DNA of 64,000 bases from Strigamia acuminata (Eukaryota; Arthropoda; Chilopoda; Geophilomorpha; Linotaeniidae). The first letter of the stretch is position 1. Every line of letters starts with the position of its first letter. Shown in pieces: positions 44,251 through 54,614 of this stretch. Under the pieces are notes generated by a model. That model was not told the DNA's origin, made no database searches, and saw nothing but the letters and a program-made list of their open reading frames with translations. A program made the position numbers and the translations under genes. The stretch is from the NCBI GenBank assembly GCA_949358305.1, contig OX442314.1, positions 11,153,060 to 11,217,059 of the forward strand. The letters are read 5' to 3'.

Positions 44251-45481
44251 TTAAGCGAAAGTGATGCTGTCGATGTCGACGTCGCCAAGAATTCGCATAT
44301 TAGTAGCTTGATTGTACGGTAGTCGATGTGGGAAGTAACAAAAAAGCTTATTGTTCGTAGAAATCGTGTAGTAATCCTGTTCGCAGGCAATTTTCAAACT
44401 AAATCGTGATTCGGGCTCAAAATGACAAAATGGCGTCTCGTTCTGTTCTTCGCCCCACCTTCCGCCGACGAATGCATTCCGCACGACAAATCGTTTCGTA
44501 CCAAAACGCGGATTAAAATGTAATAAGATGTCGCCCGTCGTTTTATTATACAAATCAACGTGAAATCTACGCAAAAAAGAAAACCCAAAATTTTATAATT
44601 TTGAAATATAAATTAAAATAAATAATTAAACCGCTCGGGATTCGTTTTCGGATGTCCAACAATCGTTATCTCTCTTCCGAGCCCCATCCAGCTGTGAATT
44701 GGGTAATCGAATGGTATCGGCTAAGTATCATTAAAAACATTAAATTTTTTGTTAAGAATTCATTCCTAATTTAATAAAAAATTAATTTCAGACCGGGAAA
44801 TTGAAATGCGGAGGTGCGGTGTGCAAGAGCACTTTCTCAATTATGACGTCACCGATGACTTGCAGTGTGTTTATGTTTTCATACGGCAAGCGATGCACAT
44901 AGTCGCAGAAATGATGTCCATTTACACCTATCTGTAGTGAATTCGGAAAAGAGAGAATTGAAATTACCAACACGAGCAGCCATACGGTATAAATTATACG
45001 ATATATATACAAATTCATATTTACCTTGAATTCGTGCGGTTCCAATAGAAACGTCAATTGAAATTGATGGTCTCTTTCTAAAGTCATAGTTCCGTTCCGT
45101 TCTTCTTCTCCCCAACCGTGTTCAGGTGAATACGAGTTTCTGCAAATCACATTCACGTGAAAGCGAGGATTGAAGTGAAGCGCCGTTGCTGAGCGGTTTT
45201 TTTCGTCGTGATTCGGTCCAGAAGCAAAATTAACTTGAAATCTGGCTCCAAAATAGCAATTATTAACAAGTTTTCTATTTCTTTCATTTTATGTTTTACC
45301 CTTCAGCATAATTTGGTACAGATCCATCGATAGTAATAAGGAATTCTGGCTGCAGAGGCGATTCGAATGTGCCAACGTATGGAACTTCCTGTCGAGCAAT
45401 GCAAATAACTATGAACTTGCCAGGTGTTGTACACGTTTAAAACCAACTTACTGGGTGAATAACGGGCTGAAAAGGTCGCAT
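44251..45481 (-). CDS. two-domain galectin 2
   Basis: Exons on the minus strand, 5' to 3': 45481-45452 (MRPFQPVIHP), 45388-45300, 45241-45025, 44931-44794, 44720-44632 and 44566-44251. In phase; 292 residues. Both carbohydrate-recognition domains keep the H-x-N-x-R core: LHFNPRF in the first and again in the second. The tryptophan motifs are GWGEEER and RWGEEQ. The N-terminal domain ends VLLHTAPPHFNFP, a short linker before PIPFDYPIHSW opens the second domain. Exon sizes 89, 217, 138, 89 and 316 are the same as in galectin 3, so the two are tandem duplicates. Of the complete genes in this cluster it has the most intact binding residues. Confidence 0.93.
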
Positions 45482-47137
45482 TTTTATTTATTTTGTAAAT
45501 TTGTTTTTAATTATGTTTTTTTCTTGTGTGTTCTGTGTTCACTTAAATAATTCGACTTTAAATTTGGAGTTATTTTGATGAGCAGAGACGATGGGAGACT
45601 CCGCTTAAACTCCTGCAGCACAGAACCGTGTTCCAGTTGCAGGTTTGTTTATATTTTTATACAATAGGGTTTATTTATACAATACCTCCGCAATTATCGC
45701 ATCATAATTCTTGCAGATGATTGTTCCAGACAACACCACTTTACTACCATAGAATTTGTTTGATTCTTCTCTATTCTATCTTCTCTATCCTTCTCACGCA
45801 TTTGACAAGCCAGGTTCGTGTTGTCGATATCCGATGGGCGGCTTGAGTATTGCCCAAACAAATGGTGGAACATGTGGCTTGCAGAAGTTATTGTCCCTCT
45901 GATTCCTGCCGCGAGTGGGCGCTCCATGGCCAGGTTGTACACTACAACCCGATAGTTTCATGTGGCATAGTAAACAACAGTCCCACAAACCCCACAAGTC
46001 GCATACCACTATAAGAACACACAAAAGCATGTCGCGCGCACGTTAGCAGACGATGCGAGTTGCCATTTTAAGCCACAAATGGCCAAGGCTACCAGAGCGC
46101 CAAAGCTGTCAAATGTTTTTTGTCAACTGAAGTGCTTCTTAGGCTGCAAGCGTGGACCCAGAGTCTGAAATGTTGTACAAACACTACACGAACGAGAAGT
46201 GAAAGAGCCCGACCGAGATGTGAGTGTTTGGACGGACGCCACGTAGTCAGGGGAGGGCCACAAGGCGCGGGATGCAACACACACAGTGAATCAATTCACG
46301 AAATACACAAAAGACACAAGTTTAGGTTTTGGTTATTGCTTTATTGTTGTCTAGGGGTATGATGGTGTCTCAAGGTGTATTTCCCAATTGTAATGGCTGC
46401 CTAGCAGCCATTCCTGATCGCCATGACACACGAGGTCGTTTTAATGCAGTACGGCCGCGTCGTCGTAACGTTCTTAAGAACGTACGACGAACACGGCGTC
46501 TTGGACGCTCAGGTCCCGATGGGTGACAGAGTCGCCACGCCGATCGTTCGGGTTGCTCTTGCAATTAGTCGTGGAGAGACAGTTGGGATGCGACCGTTCG
46601 TCACGCTAATCCAGAATTAACTGCCTGGGCCACTGCAGGGCCCACTCACTTCCGGGTCCCTATTGGTCAAGCCAACGGCCCACAGCTCCTCCTGATTGCG
46701 GGGAACCGCAACAGGTTGCACGAGACACACATGATGTGCGAGAGCTGTATTGGGTGCCTTGTGTTGCAGGCAAGTGATCAGCCTGCTCGGGCAGCTGGTC
46801 ACAAAGAAACCAACCCCAAGAAGCGACCCGATGTGCTTTCCACGAAATTACGAATTGAACAAACCAATAATGTCCAGAATAAGCAAATTTCATGTGTTTG
46901 TATGTCTCTATAGGTGAATAAGTGCAATTAGTGAATTGTGGGCATTTTATATGCTGAACGGGCGAAATACCTCGTAAGTATACATTCAATTTGCTTATGG
47001 CAGGTAGAAAAAATTTAGTATTGTATAATTCTGGTTGTTTAAAATTGTGAAATTTTGAATAGAAGTTTGGAATATATTTCGGATTTTATTTCACTAACAG
47101 CCCATATACTTAACTAGACACTAAATAAACTGGTTGA
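45482..47137. other. galectin 2 upstream region and insertion-like segment
   Basis: 45,538-45,770 is clearly similar to 48,593-48,880 upstream of galectin 3 (shared AATTCGACT, TTTGGAGTT, CAGAACCGTGTTCCAG and ATGATTGTTC text), so the duplicated unit includes the promoter. From about 45,780 to 46,990 the similarity stops and composition becomes GC-richer. There are palindromes at 46,398-46,412 (GGCTGCCTAGCAGCC) and 46,455-46,484, and a 65-codon frame at 46,423-46,620 of unknown nature. This segment may be a mobile insertion; its ends are not defined. Confidence 0.5.
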
Positions 47138-47198
47138 TTTATTCGCGAAATGTAGCGAGAAAATGGCCGAAAAAATGAGGCAGCAATCACAATGACAA

Positions 47199-48413
47199 TT
47201 AAGCGAAATTGATGCTTTCGATGTCGACATCGCCAACAATTCGGATATTAGTCGCTTGATTGTACGGCAGTCGATGTACGAAGTAACAAAAATGTTTCCC
47301 GTTCGTAGAAATCGTATAAAAATCCGCCTCGCAAAGAATTTTCATAGTAAATAGCGCATCGGGCTGAAAATTGCAAAATGGCGTTTCGGTCTGTTCTTCG
47401 CCCCACGTTCCGTCGATGTACGCATTCCGCGCAATATATGGTTTATCGCCAAAATACGGATTGAAGTGCAACAGGATATCGCCTGTTGATTTGTTATACA
47501 ATTGAACGTGAAATCTATAAACAAAAAAAATCATAATTTTGAAATAATAAATTGAAATAAATAGACAAACCGCTGGGGTTTCAATTTCGGACGTCCGATA
47601 ATCGTTATCTCTCTTCCGAGCCCCATCCAGCTGCGAATTGGGTAATCGAATGGTATTGGCTAAGTTTCATTAAAATATTTGTAATTTTTTGCTAAAAATC
47701 ATTTTCTAATTTTAAAAAAATATTAATTTTTAGAACCGGGAAATTGAAATGTGGAGGTGCGGTGTGCAGAAGCACTTTCTCGATTGCAATGTCACCGACG
47801 ATTTGCAGCGTGTTAACGTCTTGATACGGCAATCGATGCAGATAGTCGCAGAAATGATGCCCATTTATGCCAATCTGTTGCGAATTCGGAAATTACCAAC
47901 ACAAAATAATAATTTATTTTTATTTTTATTTTTACCTTGTAGTCGTACGATTCCGTGAGCAACGTCATTTGAAATGGACGGTTTTTTTCTATAGTCATAG
48001 CTCCTGTCCGTTCTTCGTTCCCCCAACCGGTTAAGGGTATATACGTGTTTCTGACAATTTCTTTTTTTTTAAAACTAGTTTTAAAGTGAAGCGCCGTTAG
48101 TGAGCGGTTTCCCTCGTCAAAATTCGGTCCGGAAGCGAGATTAACCTGAAATCTGGTGACAAAATTATTAACAAGTTTTCTATTTTATTTCTGCATTTTC
48201 TTTTCTACCCTTCAGCATAACTTGGCACAAATCCATCGATTGTAATTAGTAATTCTGGCTCCAGACCCGCTTCGAGTTTGGCAACAAATGGGATTTCCTA
48301 TCAAGTGTCGAACAATAGACAAAACTTTGAATTTGCTTAGTTGTATAAGTTTAAAATCATCTTACTGGTTGAATAAGGGGCTGAAAAGGTTGCAGTACTT
48401 TCGGTATTGACAT
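47199..48413 (-). CDS. two-domain galectin 3 with eroded binding motifs
   Basis: Exons on the minus strand, 5' to 3': 48413-48366 (MSIPKVLQPFQPLIQP), 48297-48209, 48152-47936, 47874-47737, 47659-47571 and 47514-47199. In phase; 298 residues. A tandem duplicate of galectin 2. In the first domain the HFNPR core has become HFKTS, followed by FKKKE encoded by a run of nine A. In the second it is HFNPY, so the arginine that contacts galactose is missing in both domains. The Trp motifs (GWGNEER, TWGEEQ) and overall fold text are kept and the frame is open, so this is a divergent protein, not an obvious pseudogene. Altered or lost sugar binding is inferred. Confidence 0.92.
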
Positions 48414-49470
48414 AGTTGACTCCGTTGTCGCTATCGACGTTAACGTTGTTAACGAAATTGTCGAAAATGATCTGTATTTCGTCATTTAGCTGGTAAGAGA
48501 AGAAATGATTTAAGAAATTAGTGGGATTACAATATACTACAAAGTATTTACGCTTTATTTTTTGTATCCAGATATTGATCATAGTTTTTTGCTCCGATAC
48601 GTGTTTACTTCGATAATTCGACTCTAAATTTGGAGTTGTTTCGATACGTGTTTACTTCGATAATTCGACTCTAAATTTGGAGTTGTTTCGATGGCCTGAG
48701 ATGGGAGTCTCTGGGCCGCTCAGAACCGTGTGTTCCAGTCGCAACCGCTTTATTTTCTAGTTTGTTTATATTTTTGTACAATTGGATTTAGTTATACAAT
48801 GCAGTAGTTTTCTCTAATTATCGCATTGTTATTCTCGCGGATGATTGTTCTAAATAACACCACATTATTGCTTGAGAATTTTAATAGATTTGTCTCTTTT
48901 CAGGTGCAGAAAAGGTATCTTCGACTCATTTGACGCATATAAACGGTGTGGCCATTTTGGTTTAATTTTTTTACACACAGAAATTGACTAGGCGCGCATT
49001 TACAATTTTTGTTTATGTCGTTTTTGACGTTTGTAAATACAGAATGTACACTAAAAACAAGCACCAAAAACCGCTCGCACACTGGAGTTGTTTTTGAAGT
49101 GGTTCATGTCGGGTTTTGGTTTTGGCAACTAAACTCAAAATGGCTGCCACAAAAGTTACATCGCTTTCAGGCGATGCATCCACCTTCTAAAACGTGAGTA
49201 AATGCGTTAATGTGCCTAATTAGGCTTAAAGGGGATAATAAAACCATAAAGGAGGGTTATAAATCTCCTTGAGAGCAAGGGTGACAAGTAAGGTCAAGAA
49301 TCTGTCTTGACCATCCACAGTCGGGTGTTGTTGATCATGATGAACAACACCATCTAGTGAAAAGTAAACAAGAAGTTGGTTTCCCTGCTGAACAAATCCA
49401 ACATGGCGACTGACTTGACTTTAAGATTTATATTTAACAAGTAAACATTTGTAATGCAGGGAAGCATTAC
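48414..49470. other. galectin 3 upstream region
   Basis: 48,593-48,880 matches the galectin 2 upstream region and includes a short local duplication (ATACGTGTTTACTTCGATAA twice, 48,597 and 48,646). At 49,140 ATGGCTGCCACAAAAG is followed after 16 codons by a stop and then a GTGAGT donor: possibly a noncoding first exon, otherwise unassigned. Confidence 0.45.
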
Positions 49471-49473
49471 ATA

Positions 49474-50247
49474 TTAGACTTCTAAACCACTTCTACACTT
49501 TTCTGTATAGAAATATATCTGTCTGTCTGTCCCTAAATTAAACACCAAAATAAAATCACACAAATAAGATCGATTTTTGCTAATAAAAAGTCAAACGTTA
49601 ATCCGATCGAAAAGTTATTAGCACCATCGTTTTCAGCGGCAAAATCTACACAGGAAACTTTGTTTAAACATTCTAATCGGTCCTTTTTTCAAAATATTGG
49701 GTTTTTTCTTGGTCGATTCCAAATTTTTTCAAAAATTTCCTATTCGATCGCCCGCTAAGATCGCCCGAATCGGTACTTTTTCACGACCGAATCGCAATAG
49801 AAAAAATACAGGCTTGTGCGGAATTGTCCGCTCTTCAAAATGAGCTTGGTTTCAGAATTTTTGGACCTCATTACGACATAGAAAACATCAAAAAACGAAT
49901 TGCGACGAACATTTTCAAATTTCCCCCTGAATTTCCCATTCGATCGCCGACTTTGGTGGATTGTAATGCTACTTTTTTTCGACCAAATCAAAATCAAAAA
50001 AATACAGGGTGATGCAGATTTTGATTTCCAATCGATTGTGCTTGGTTCCAGAATTTTTGGACCTTATTTCGATACAGTAAACATCAAAAAACCTATCAGG
50101 ATGAACATTTCAGCATTCATTGTAGCAAACGGAATCCGCCAGGTGGCGCTCCGGTTTGTCAAAATGAAGCCGGAAGTGCGCGGACGGACGGACGGACGGA
50201 CAGAGCCGTTTCATTAGACTTTCTAAACATCAGGTTTAGAAGTCTAA
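49474..50247 (+). mobile_element. 774-bp inverted-repeat element with internal duplication
   Basis: TTAGACTTCTAAACC (49474-49488) and its reverse complement (50233-50247) bound the segment. Just inside are complementary CTGT/GACGG-type simple repeats (CTGTCTGTCTGTCC left, GGACGGACGGACGGAC right). The body contains two diverged copies of a block with CAGAATTTTTGGACC and ACATCAAAAAACC words (about 49,780-49,930 and 49,970-50,110). No transposase. Confidence 0.7.
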
Positions 50248-50422
50248 AAAGTACTTATGGCCACGGGTTAATAAATCCACATATATGCCTATGACACGTT
50301 AATGACAAATATAGCCTCGAAGCAAGACTTTATTGATACTCAAACCTTACATGGTGAGGTCGGGGACGGATCACGAAGAAATTTCAAAATAACTATTTTA
50401 TTTTTATTTTTCTATAATTACT

Positions 50423-50428
50423 TTTATT
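50423..50428 (-). terminator. ancestral poly(A) signal of galectin 4, displaced by the retrotransposon
   Basis: AATAAA on the minus strand lies in text like that around the galectin 2 signal (TTATTGAACCAACAACTGTT here, TTATTCAACCAACACTTGTT there). Removing the retrotransposon and one GCTT copy would put it about 145 bp from the galectin 4 stop codon, as in galectin 2. Confidence 0.65.
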
Positions 50429-50482
50429 GAACCAACAACTGTTTAACATAATTGTACAGGGGTTAGTGGCTTTAAATTGCTT

Positions 50483-51445
50483 TGTGGTGATCTCAAAATA
50501 TTCACCAACTTAGAAGATTAAATTAATTATCTTCTAATTAATTTGACTGTGGCACACGCCAAGTCAGATCATGTGACCGAGGGGAGAAATCCTCTCTAGG
50601 CACATATCACCCCAGGTTGTCCGGGGTGAAAACGGTTATTAGCCGTTATGGTGCAATATGGTGTAATAACCACTAGTTGCACCCATTTGAGCTAAGTGCG
50701 CAGGTTTTCTGCGCAATATTGAAGCGTGCTGGGCTCGCGTCTTGGCTCAAATCGGGACTCTGAAAAATACAACAACAACCTCAACATCACTGCGATATTT
50801 GCTCCGACAATACGTATTGATAGAGGACCGTTGTAACTCAGTTTCATCTGCTATCTTTGTGTCATCCAAAGCACAAAGCCAGCAATTCAGCTTGAATTAG
50901 CCGTCGCTAATTCCAGCTATCGAGAAGAAGAAGTTTCCTGATCCAAGTGAACCATCGCCATCGTTGCCGCGCGAACGGCAACCATCGCCATCGTACCTGG
51001 ACCAGACGCCTACAGCCGTCAACCACCGCCGCCGAGCCGTCGCACGAGCCGTAGAAGAAACCCACGAGAACCATCGTCTTCGACCATCGTTCGTGAGTTT
51101 GCCGAGAACGAAGACATTTGCCTTCGATCAACAACATCTCGTTGTTTAAGCGCCATTTCTGACGCTTTGTAGCTTGCAACAGTCGTTGCAAGCCCTTCCT
51201 TTGTTCCCGCTCATTTATTCTTGCGACTTGTCGCATTCTGTGATATTTCCATCGTTTTTAATATATATTGTAATTTAAAGAATAAATATTTGTGTGATTT
51301 TTATTACCATATTAAATTGTGCCTTTATTTCCCTAAACTTAACCCTAGACAAGTTTCGGCCGCGATATAAGTCTTGTAAAGCATTCACCTGCGGTTTCTG
51401 CTTAATTTATTAGAAATTAAGTGGATAAAAACCCGGATCGCAGCA
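50483..51445 (+). repeat. 5' LTR
   Basis: 963 bp, TG...CA. Matches the 3' LTR throughout the parts compared. Contains a ATTAATTATCTTCTAATTAA near-palindrome close to the left end and an AATAAA near 51,280. The small open frames in it are identical in both LTRs and probably not genes. Confidence 0.95.
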
Positions 51446-51447
51446 CG

Positions 51448-51465
51448 TGGGGGCCCGTCCGGGAT
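51448..51465 (+). other. tRNA-Pro primer-binding site
   Basis: TGGGGGCCCGTCCGGGAT, two bases after the LTR, differs at one position from the well-known proline-tRNA primer site of gammaretroviruses. It primes minus-strand DNA synthesis. Confidence 0.85.
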
Positions 51466-51556
51466 AGTCATTGTATAACTTTGTTAGTTAAAATTTACCC
51501 GCCATTTTTATCTTGCTTATCTTTCTTCTCTATCCTTTCTAAATCCTCATTGAAAA

Positions 51557-54500
51557 ATGGCGACTCCTTCAGAGAAGAGACCGAGAGGAAGGCCGGCGAA
51601 GAGACGAGTGGCGATCGATCTACCAGTCGTGGATCAAGAAGTGACTGAGTCACAAGAATTGTTTGAAGCCATGGATCAAACAGCTAACTGTAACTCGGCA
51701 CAGTTAATCGTGAATGAATTCACGCAAGCGTTGGAGCGACAACAGCCATCCCCGCCAAGCGGCCAGTTGGACTTAAACAATCCAACTGGAAGTGGCCGTT
51801 CCAAGTCGCAAAACGATGATTTGAATTTACGAATTCAATCATCAAGTGCGGAGCACTCGCTGAATTCATCACCGGTTCAAGGTGCAGCACAACAAGATTC
51901 TGAGAACTCCAATATGGAAGTTTCTCATTCTCCCGTGCGTGTTACCATGATGGACGCACTCCGTGAGCAAGCTAGGCTCGAGGGAGTAAAAGTCACTAGC
52001 GAAATGACTGTGGAACAAATCCACAAAGCTATGGTTCGCAAACAAAGCCAAAAAGACGTTGAAATCGTCAGAACAAGCTTGCAAGCAGAGTTCGAGCGAA
52101 TGCGTGCAGAAATGCATCAGCAAAATGCCGAACTAAAACAACAACGTGCGAATGACCATGTTAAGTTGTTACAATTAGAACAGGAAAAAGCTTCCTGGCT
52201 AATTACTGACGAAGAGCAACAACAAAGGCTCGAGCAACTAAATCAAGCCCAAAAAGATTTAGAAATTGCTAATGAAAATTTGAGATTGGCCAACGCAAAT
52301 TTGCGAGAAGCCAACACAAATTTAATGACTGCCGAACTAACCGCCCCAGTTCGAGCGAGGGAAGTAATTCCCTCCACTTCTCGAAATTACGAGAATCATG
52401 CTGCAGAGCAAGCAGCAAGAGCTAAGAGATTAGCACAACGAGAAAACGAAGTATTTCTCGCTCGACAGCAGTCCGTAATTGATGCTGGTCTAGCCGCCAA
52501 AAGTCAAAGTACTGCAGAGCAGTTATTACGTGCCGACTTAGCTGCGCAAGCTCGTGAAAACGAAATTCTTCGCGCAGATCTATTGACGGTACAAGAGAAC
52601 TTTGCAGTAGTAGTACAAAAAGTACAAGACGTTTGTGGCGAAGATAATTTTGCAAAGCCAGCCCCAGTTTTGCAAAAAGGTGCTTCCAAATCACCTGAGT
52701 TGATTGATTTAACATCAGCTAAACCAAAAGTCAGTCGACAATCAAGTTGGACTGACAGTGATGACTCACGCAGTAGTCGTGGAAGCCGTAACAGTCATCA
52801 CAGTCGCAAAAAGCGAAAGCGACAACCAGACCCGACCGAATATCATTCCCCAAAAGTTACGCAAGATTCGGATCGATTCTTTAGCAATAGCGACCGATTA
52901 ATCGGAATGCTAGAGAAAAAGAATAAAGAACGTGAGAAACCACACGATCGTGGACGGTCACACGATAATCCGCGAGAAGGCTCACCAAAACGAGATTGTC
53001 ATAACGACATCCGTGATGGGCCGAGATACCGTGGAAATCCGCCAGGTGGTGACCCACCAGGTGGAGATAGTTCAGATGGACATGGAGGTGGCCACTCACG
53101 TGACCACAATTCGAATGGCAATCGAAATGGAAGGGGACCACCAAATGGAGACCGTCGTCCGCCAGATGGCGACGATCCTCCGGACCCTGATCCGCCGCCA
53201 AATCCGAATCATGAATCTGCGTCAGATACAGATTCCTCACGTCCCAGTGTGAGAGGGCGATCTCGTCACAGAACACGTAGTAGAACTCAAAGACCCGATT
53301 TCTACACGAAAGATGAGATTGACCAGTTGTTGAGGCAAAATGCTCAACAACAGCGAAAAAGCAGAAGGGATAAAATTATTTTGCAAAAAATAAGTGAATT
53401 TACTTCTGATAAATGGACTCATCAAACAACAGATGAAAAGTTCATTAGATGGGATCGAGTTATCCCACATGCCTATAATGGAAATTGGCAAGCAGGGTCA
53501 AACCTCTTGCTGGAAATATTCGAACTAGGCAAAGTTCACAGTTTTAGCTGTGAAGGTGCATTGGCCCATCTAGTACCAAGAATACTAGTTGGCGGTGTCA
53601 AGGAGTGGTTTCGCAGGAAAGACTTCACGAAGTGGGATGACTTCGTTAAACAATTTATGTTTAAATTTGGTGAATCGAGCGAAGACATCAAAACGCTCTG
53701 GAGATGTCTTAAGCAACGAAAAGGCGAAAGCTTACATTCGTACATGCTAAGAGCAGAGAATCTGCTTGGCAGAATGCCACATGCTGTTACTGATGCAACA
53801 GCAGATGATCAGTTTAGAGCTGGCCTCACAGAATATAGTAAAAATATTCTGATGATGTCGGACGCTCCCGACCCGGGGAAATTCTCCGAGTTAAACGAAT
53901 TCATGGAAGTCAATCAATTGCGCATTGACGAAAAGTACAAAGCTTATCTTACAGAAGCCGAAAGGTCAGCGTACTTAAAGCGAGAGAAAAGACTCGCTGA
54001 GCAAAACAATGAAACCTTTAATGGTTTGAAATTGTTGCAGCCACCTAGTTACGAAGACTTTCTAGACGAAGTGGATGAGAAGAGTTCGAAAAAAGAATCT
54101 TCCAAAAAGGACGTCAAAAATCCTCATTCAGTCCCTAAGTTACACGCAAATATAACTGGAGCTGAAACTCCGTCGTCTGAAGCTGAAGAAGCTGAAGAGG
54201 AGGAGGAAACAGGAGACGAGACGATGGCTTTATTGGCCAAAGCAGCGGCGTTGTTAGCAAAAAATAACCCCGTTGCGGGCAAATGGAAGCCAAGGATGAA
54301 ACCAAAAAATGTTTCATTTGACGCATCAAAGGTGAATACCGAAAGGAATTCAAAGTCACCTGCGGTGTCGCCAGAGCGCCGGTCTGACGCTCGTTCTCGT
54401 TCTGCCTCGCCAGCAGCAACGAAAAAGAAATCGCCTGCCACTGATCCATGCAATTTATGCAAAAAATTAGGGCATTGGCAAAAAGACTGCCCTTCCTCTA

Positions 54501-54580
54501 AAAAGGACAAACCAGTGTCAACAGCTGAGTTTGAAAAAGCAGTCAAGATCATAACTGACATGTTTCGAAAAAACTTGTAG
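51557..54580 (+). CDS. gag: gag polyprotein of the LTR retrotransposon
   Basis: 1007 residues, long for a Gypsy gag. It forms the particle that packages element RNA. Residues about 150-350 are rich in Glu, Gln, Leu and Ala and look like coiled coil. About 390-600 is a low-complexity Arg/Ser/Asp/Gly/Pro region. About 605-790 contains the capsid-like retrotransposon gag fold (GGVKEWFRRKDFTKWDDF and ALKQRKGES-type text). A single zinc knuckle CNLCKKLGHWQKDC (C-x2-C-x4-H-x4-C) lies near residue 965. The ATG at 51557 follows the primer site by 91 bp. It ends at a TAG four nucleotides after a slippery heptamer, so part of the translation should continue into pol. Confidence 0.93.
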   Translation: MATPSEKRPRGRPAKRRVAIDLPVVDQEVTESQELFEAMDQTANCNSAQLIVNEFTQALERQQPSPPSGQLDLNNPTGSGRSKSQNDDLNLRIQSSSAEHSLNSSPVQGAAQQDSENSNMEVSHSPVRVTMMDALREQARLEGVKVTSEMTVEQIHKAMVRKQSQKDVEIVRTSLQAEFERMRAEMHQQNAELKQQRANDHVKLLQLEQEKASWLITDEEQQQRLEQLNQAQKDLEIANENLRLANANLREANTNLMTAELTAPVRAREVIPSTSRNYENHAAEQAARAKRLAQRENEVFLARQQSVIDAGLAAKSQSTAEQLLRADLAAQARENEILRADLLTVQENFAVVVQKVQDVCGEDNFAKPAPVLQKGASKSPELIDLTSAKPKVSRQSSWTDSDDSRSSRGSRNSHHSRKKRKRQPDPTEYHSPKVTQDSDRFFSNSDRLIGMLEKKNKEREKPHDRGRSHDNPREGSPKRDCHNDIRDGPRYRGNPPGGDPPGGDSSDGHGGGHSRDHNSNGNRNGRGPPNGDRRPPDGDDPPDPDPPPNPNHESASDTDSSRPSVRGRSRHRTRSRTQRPDFYTKDEIDQLLRQNAQQQRKSRRDKIILQKISEFTSDKWTHQTTDEKFIRWDRVIPHAYNGNWQAGSNLLLEIFELGKVHSFSCEGALAHLVPRILVGGVKEWFRRKDFTKWDDFVKQFMFKFGESSEDIKTLWRCLKQRKGESLHSYMLRAENLLGRMPHAVTDATADDQFRAGLTEYSKNILMMSDAPDPGKFSELNEFMEVNQLRIDEKYKAYLTEAERSAYLKREKRLAEQNNETFNGLKLLQPPSYEDFLDEVDEKSSKKESSKKDVKNPHSVPKLHANITGAETPSSEAEEAEEEEETGDETMALLAKAAALLAKNNPVAGKWKPRMKPKNVSFDASKVNTERNSKSPAVSPERRSDARSRSASPAATKKKSPATDPCNLCKKLGHWQKDCPSSKKDKPVSTAEFEKAVKIITDMFRKNL

Positions 54581-54614
54581 ACGCAGATCCATCAGGTCTA
54601 GTGGACGCTGCGTC
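54568..54614 (+). promoter_or_regulatory. -1 ribosomal frameshift signal between gag and pol
   Basis: The heptamer A AAA AAC (54568-54574) is in the gag frame exactly as X XXY YYZ. After a 5-nt spacer, GACGCAG (54580-54586) pairs with CTGCGTC (54608-54614). Inside, TCCA (54588-54591) can pair with TGGA (54602-54605). A shift of -1 leads into the open pol frame, which has no stop from 54559 on. Confidence 0.88.

Noticed and set aside
46423-46620. 65-codon frame as a real gene
   Set aside because: Contains a strong palindrome, resembles no family I know and lies in a probable insertion; kept only as an observation.
50907-51236. 109-codon minus-strand frame in the LTRs
   Set aside because: It occurs identically in both LTRs because the LTRs are duplicates. 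No recognisable protein features.
52881-53276. Overlapping frames antisense or alternative to gag
   Set aside because: They are shadows of the low-complexity gag region; gag has the recognised domains.
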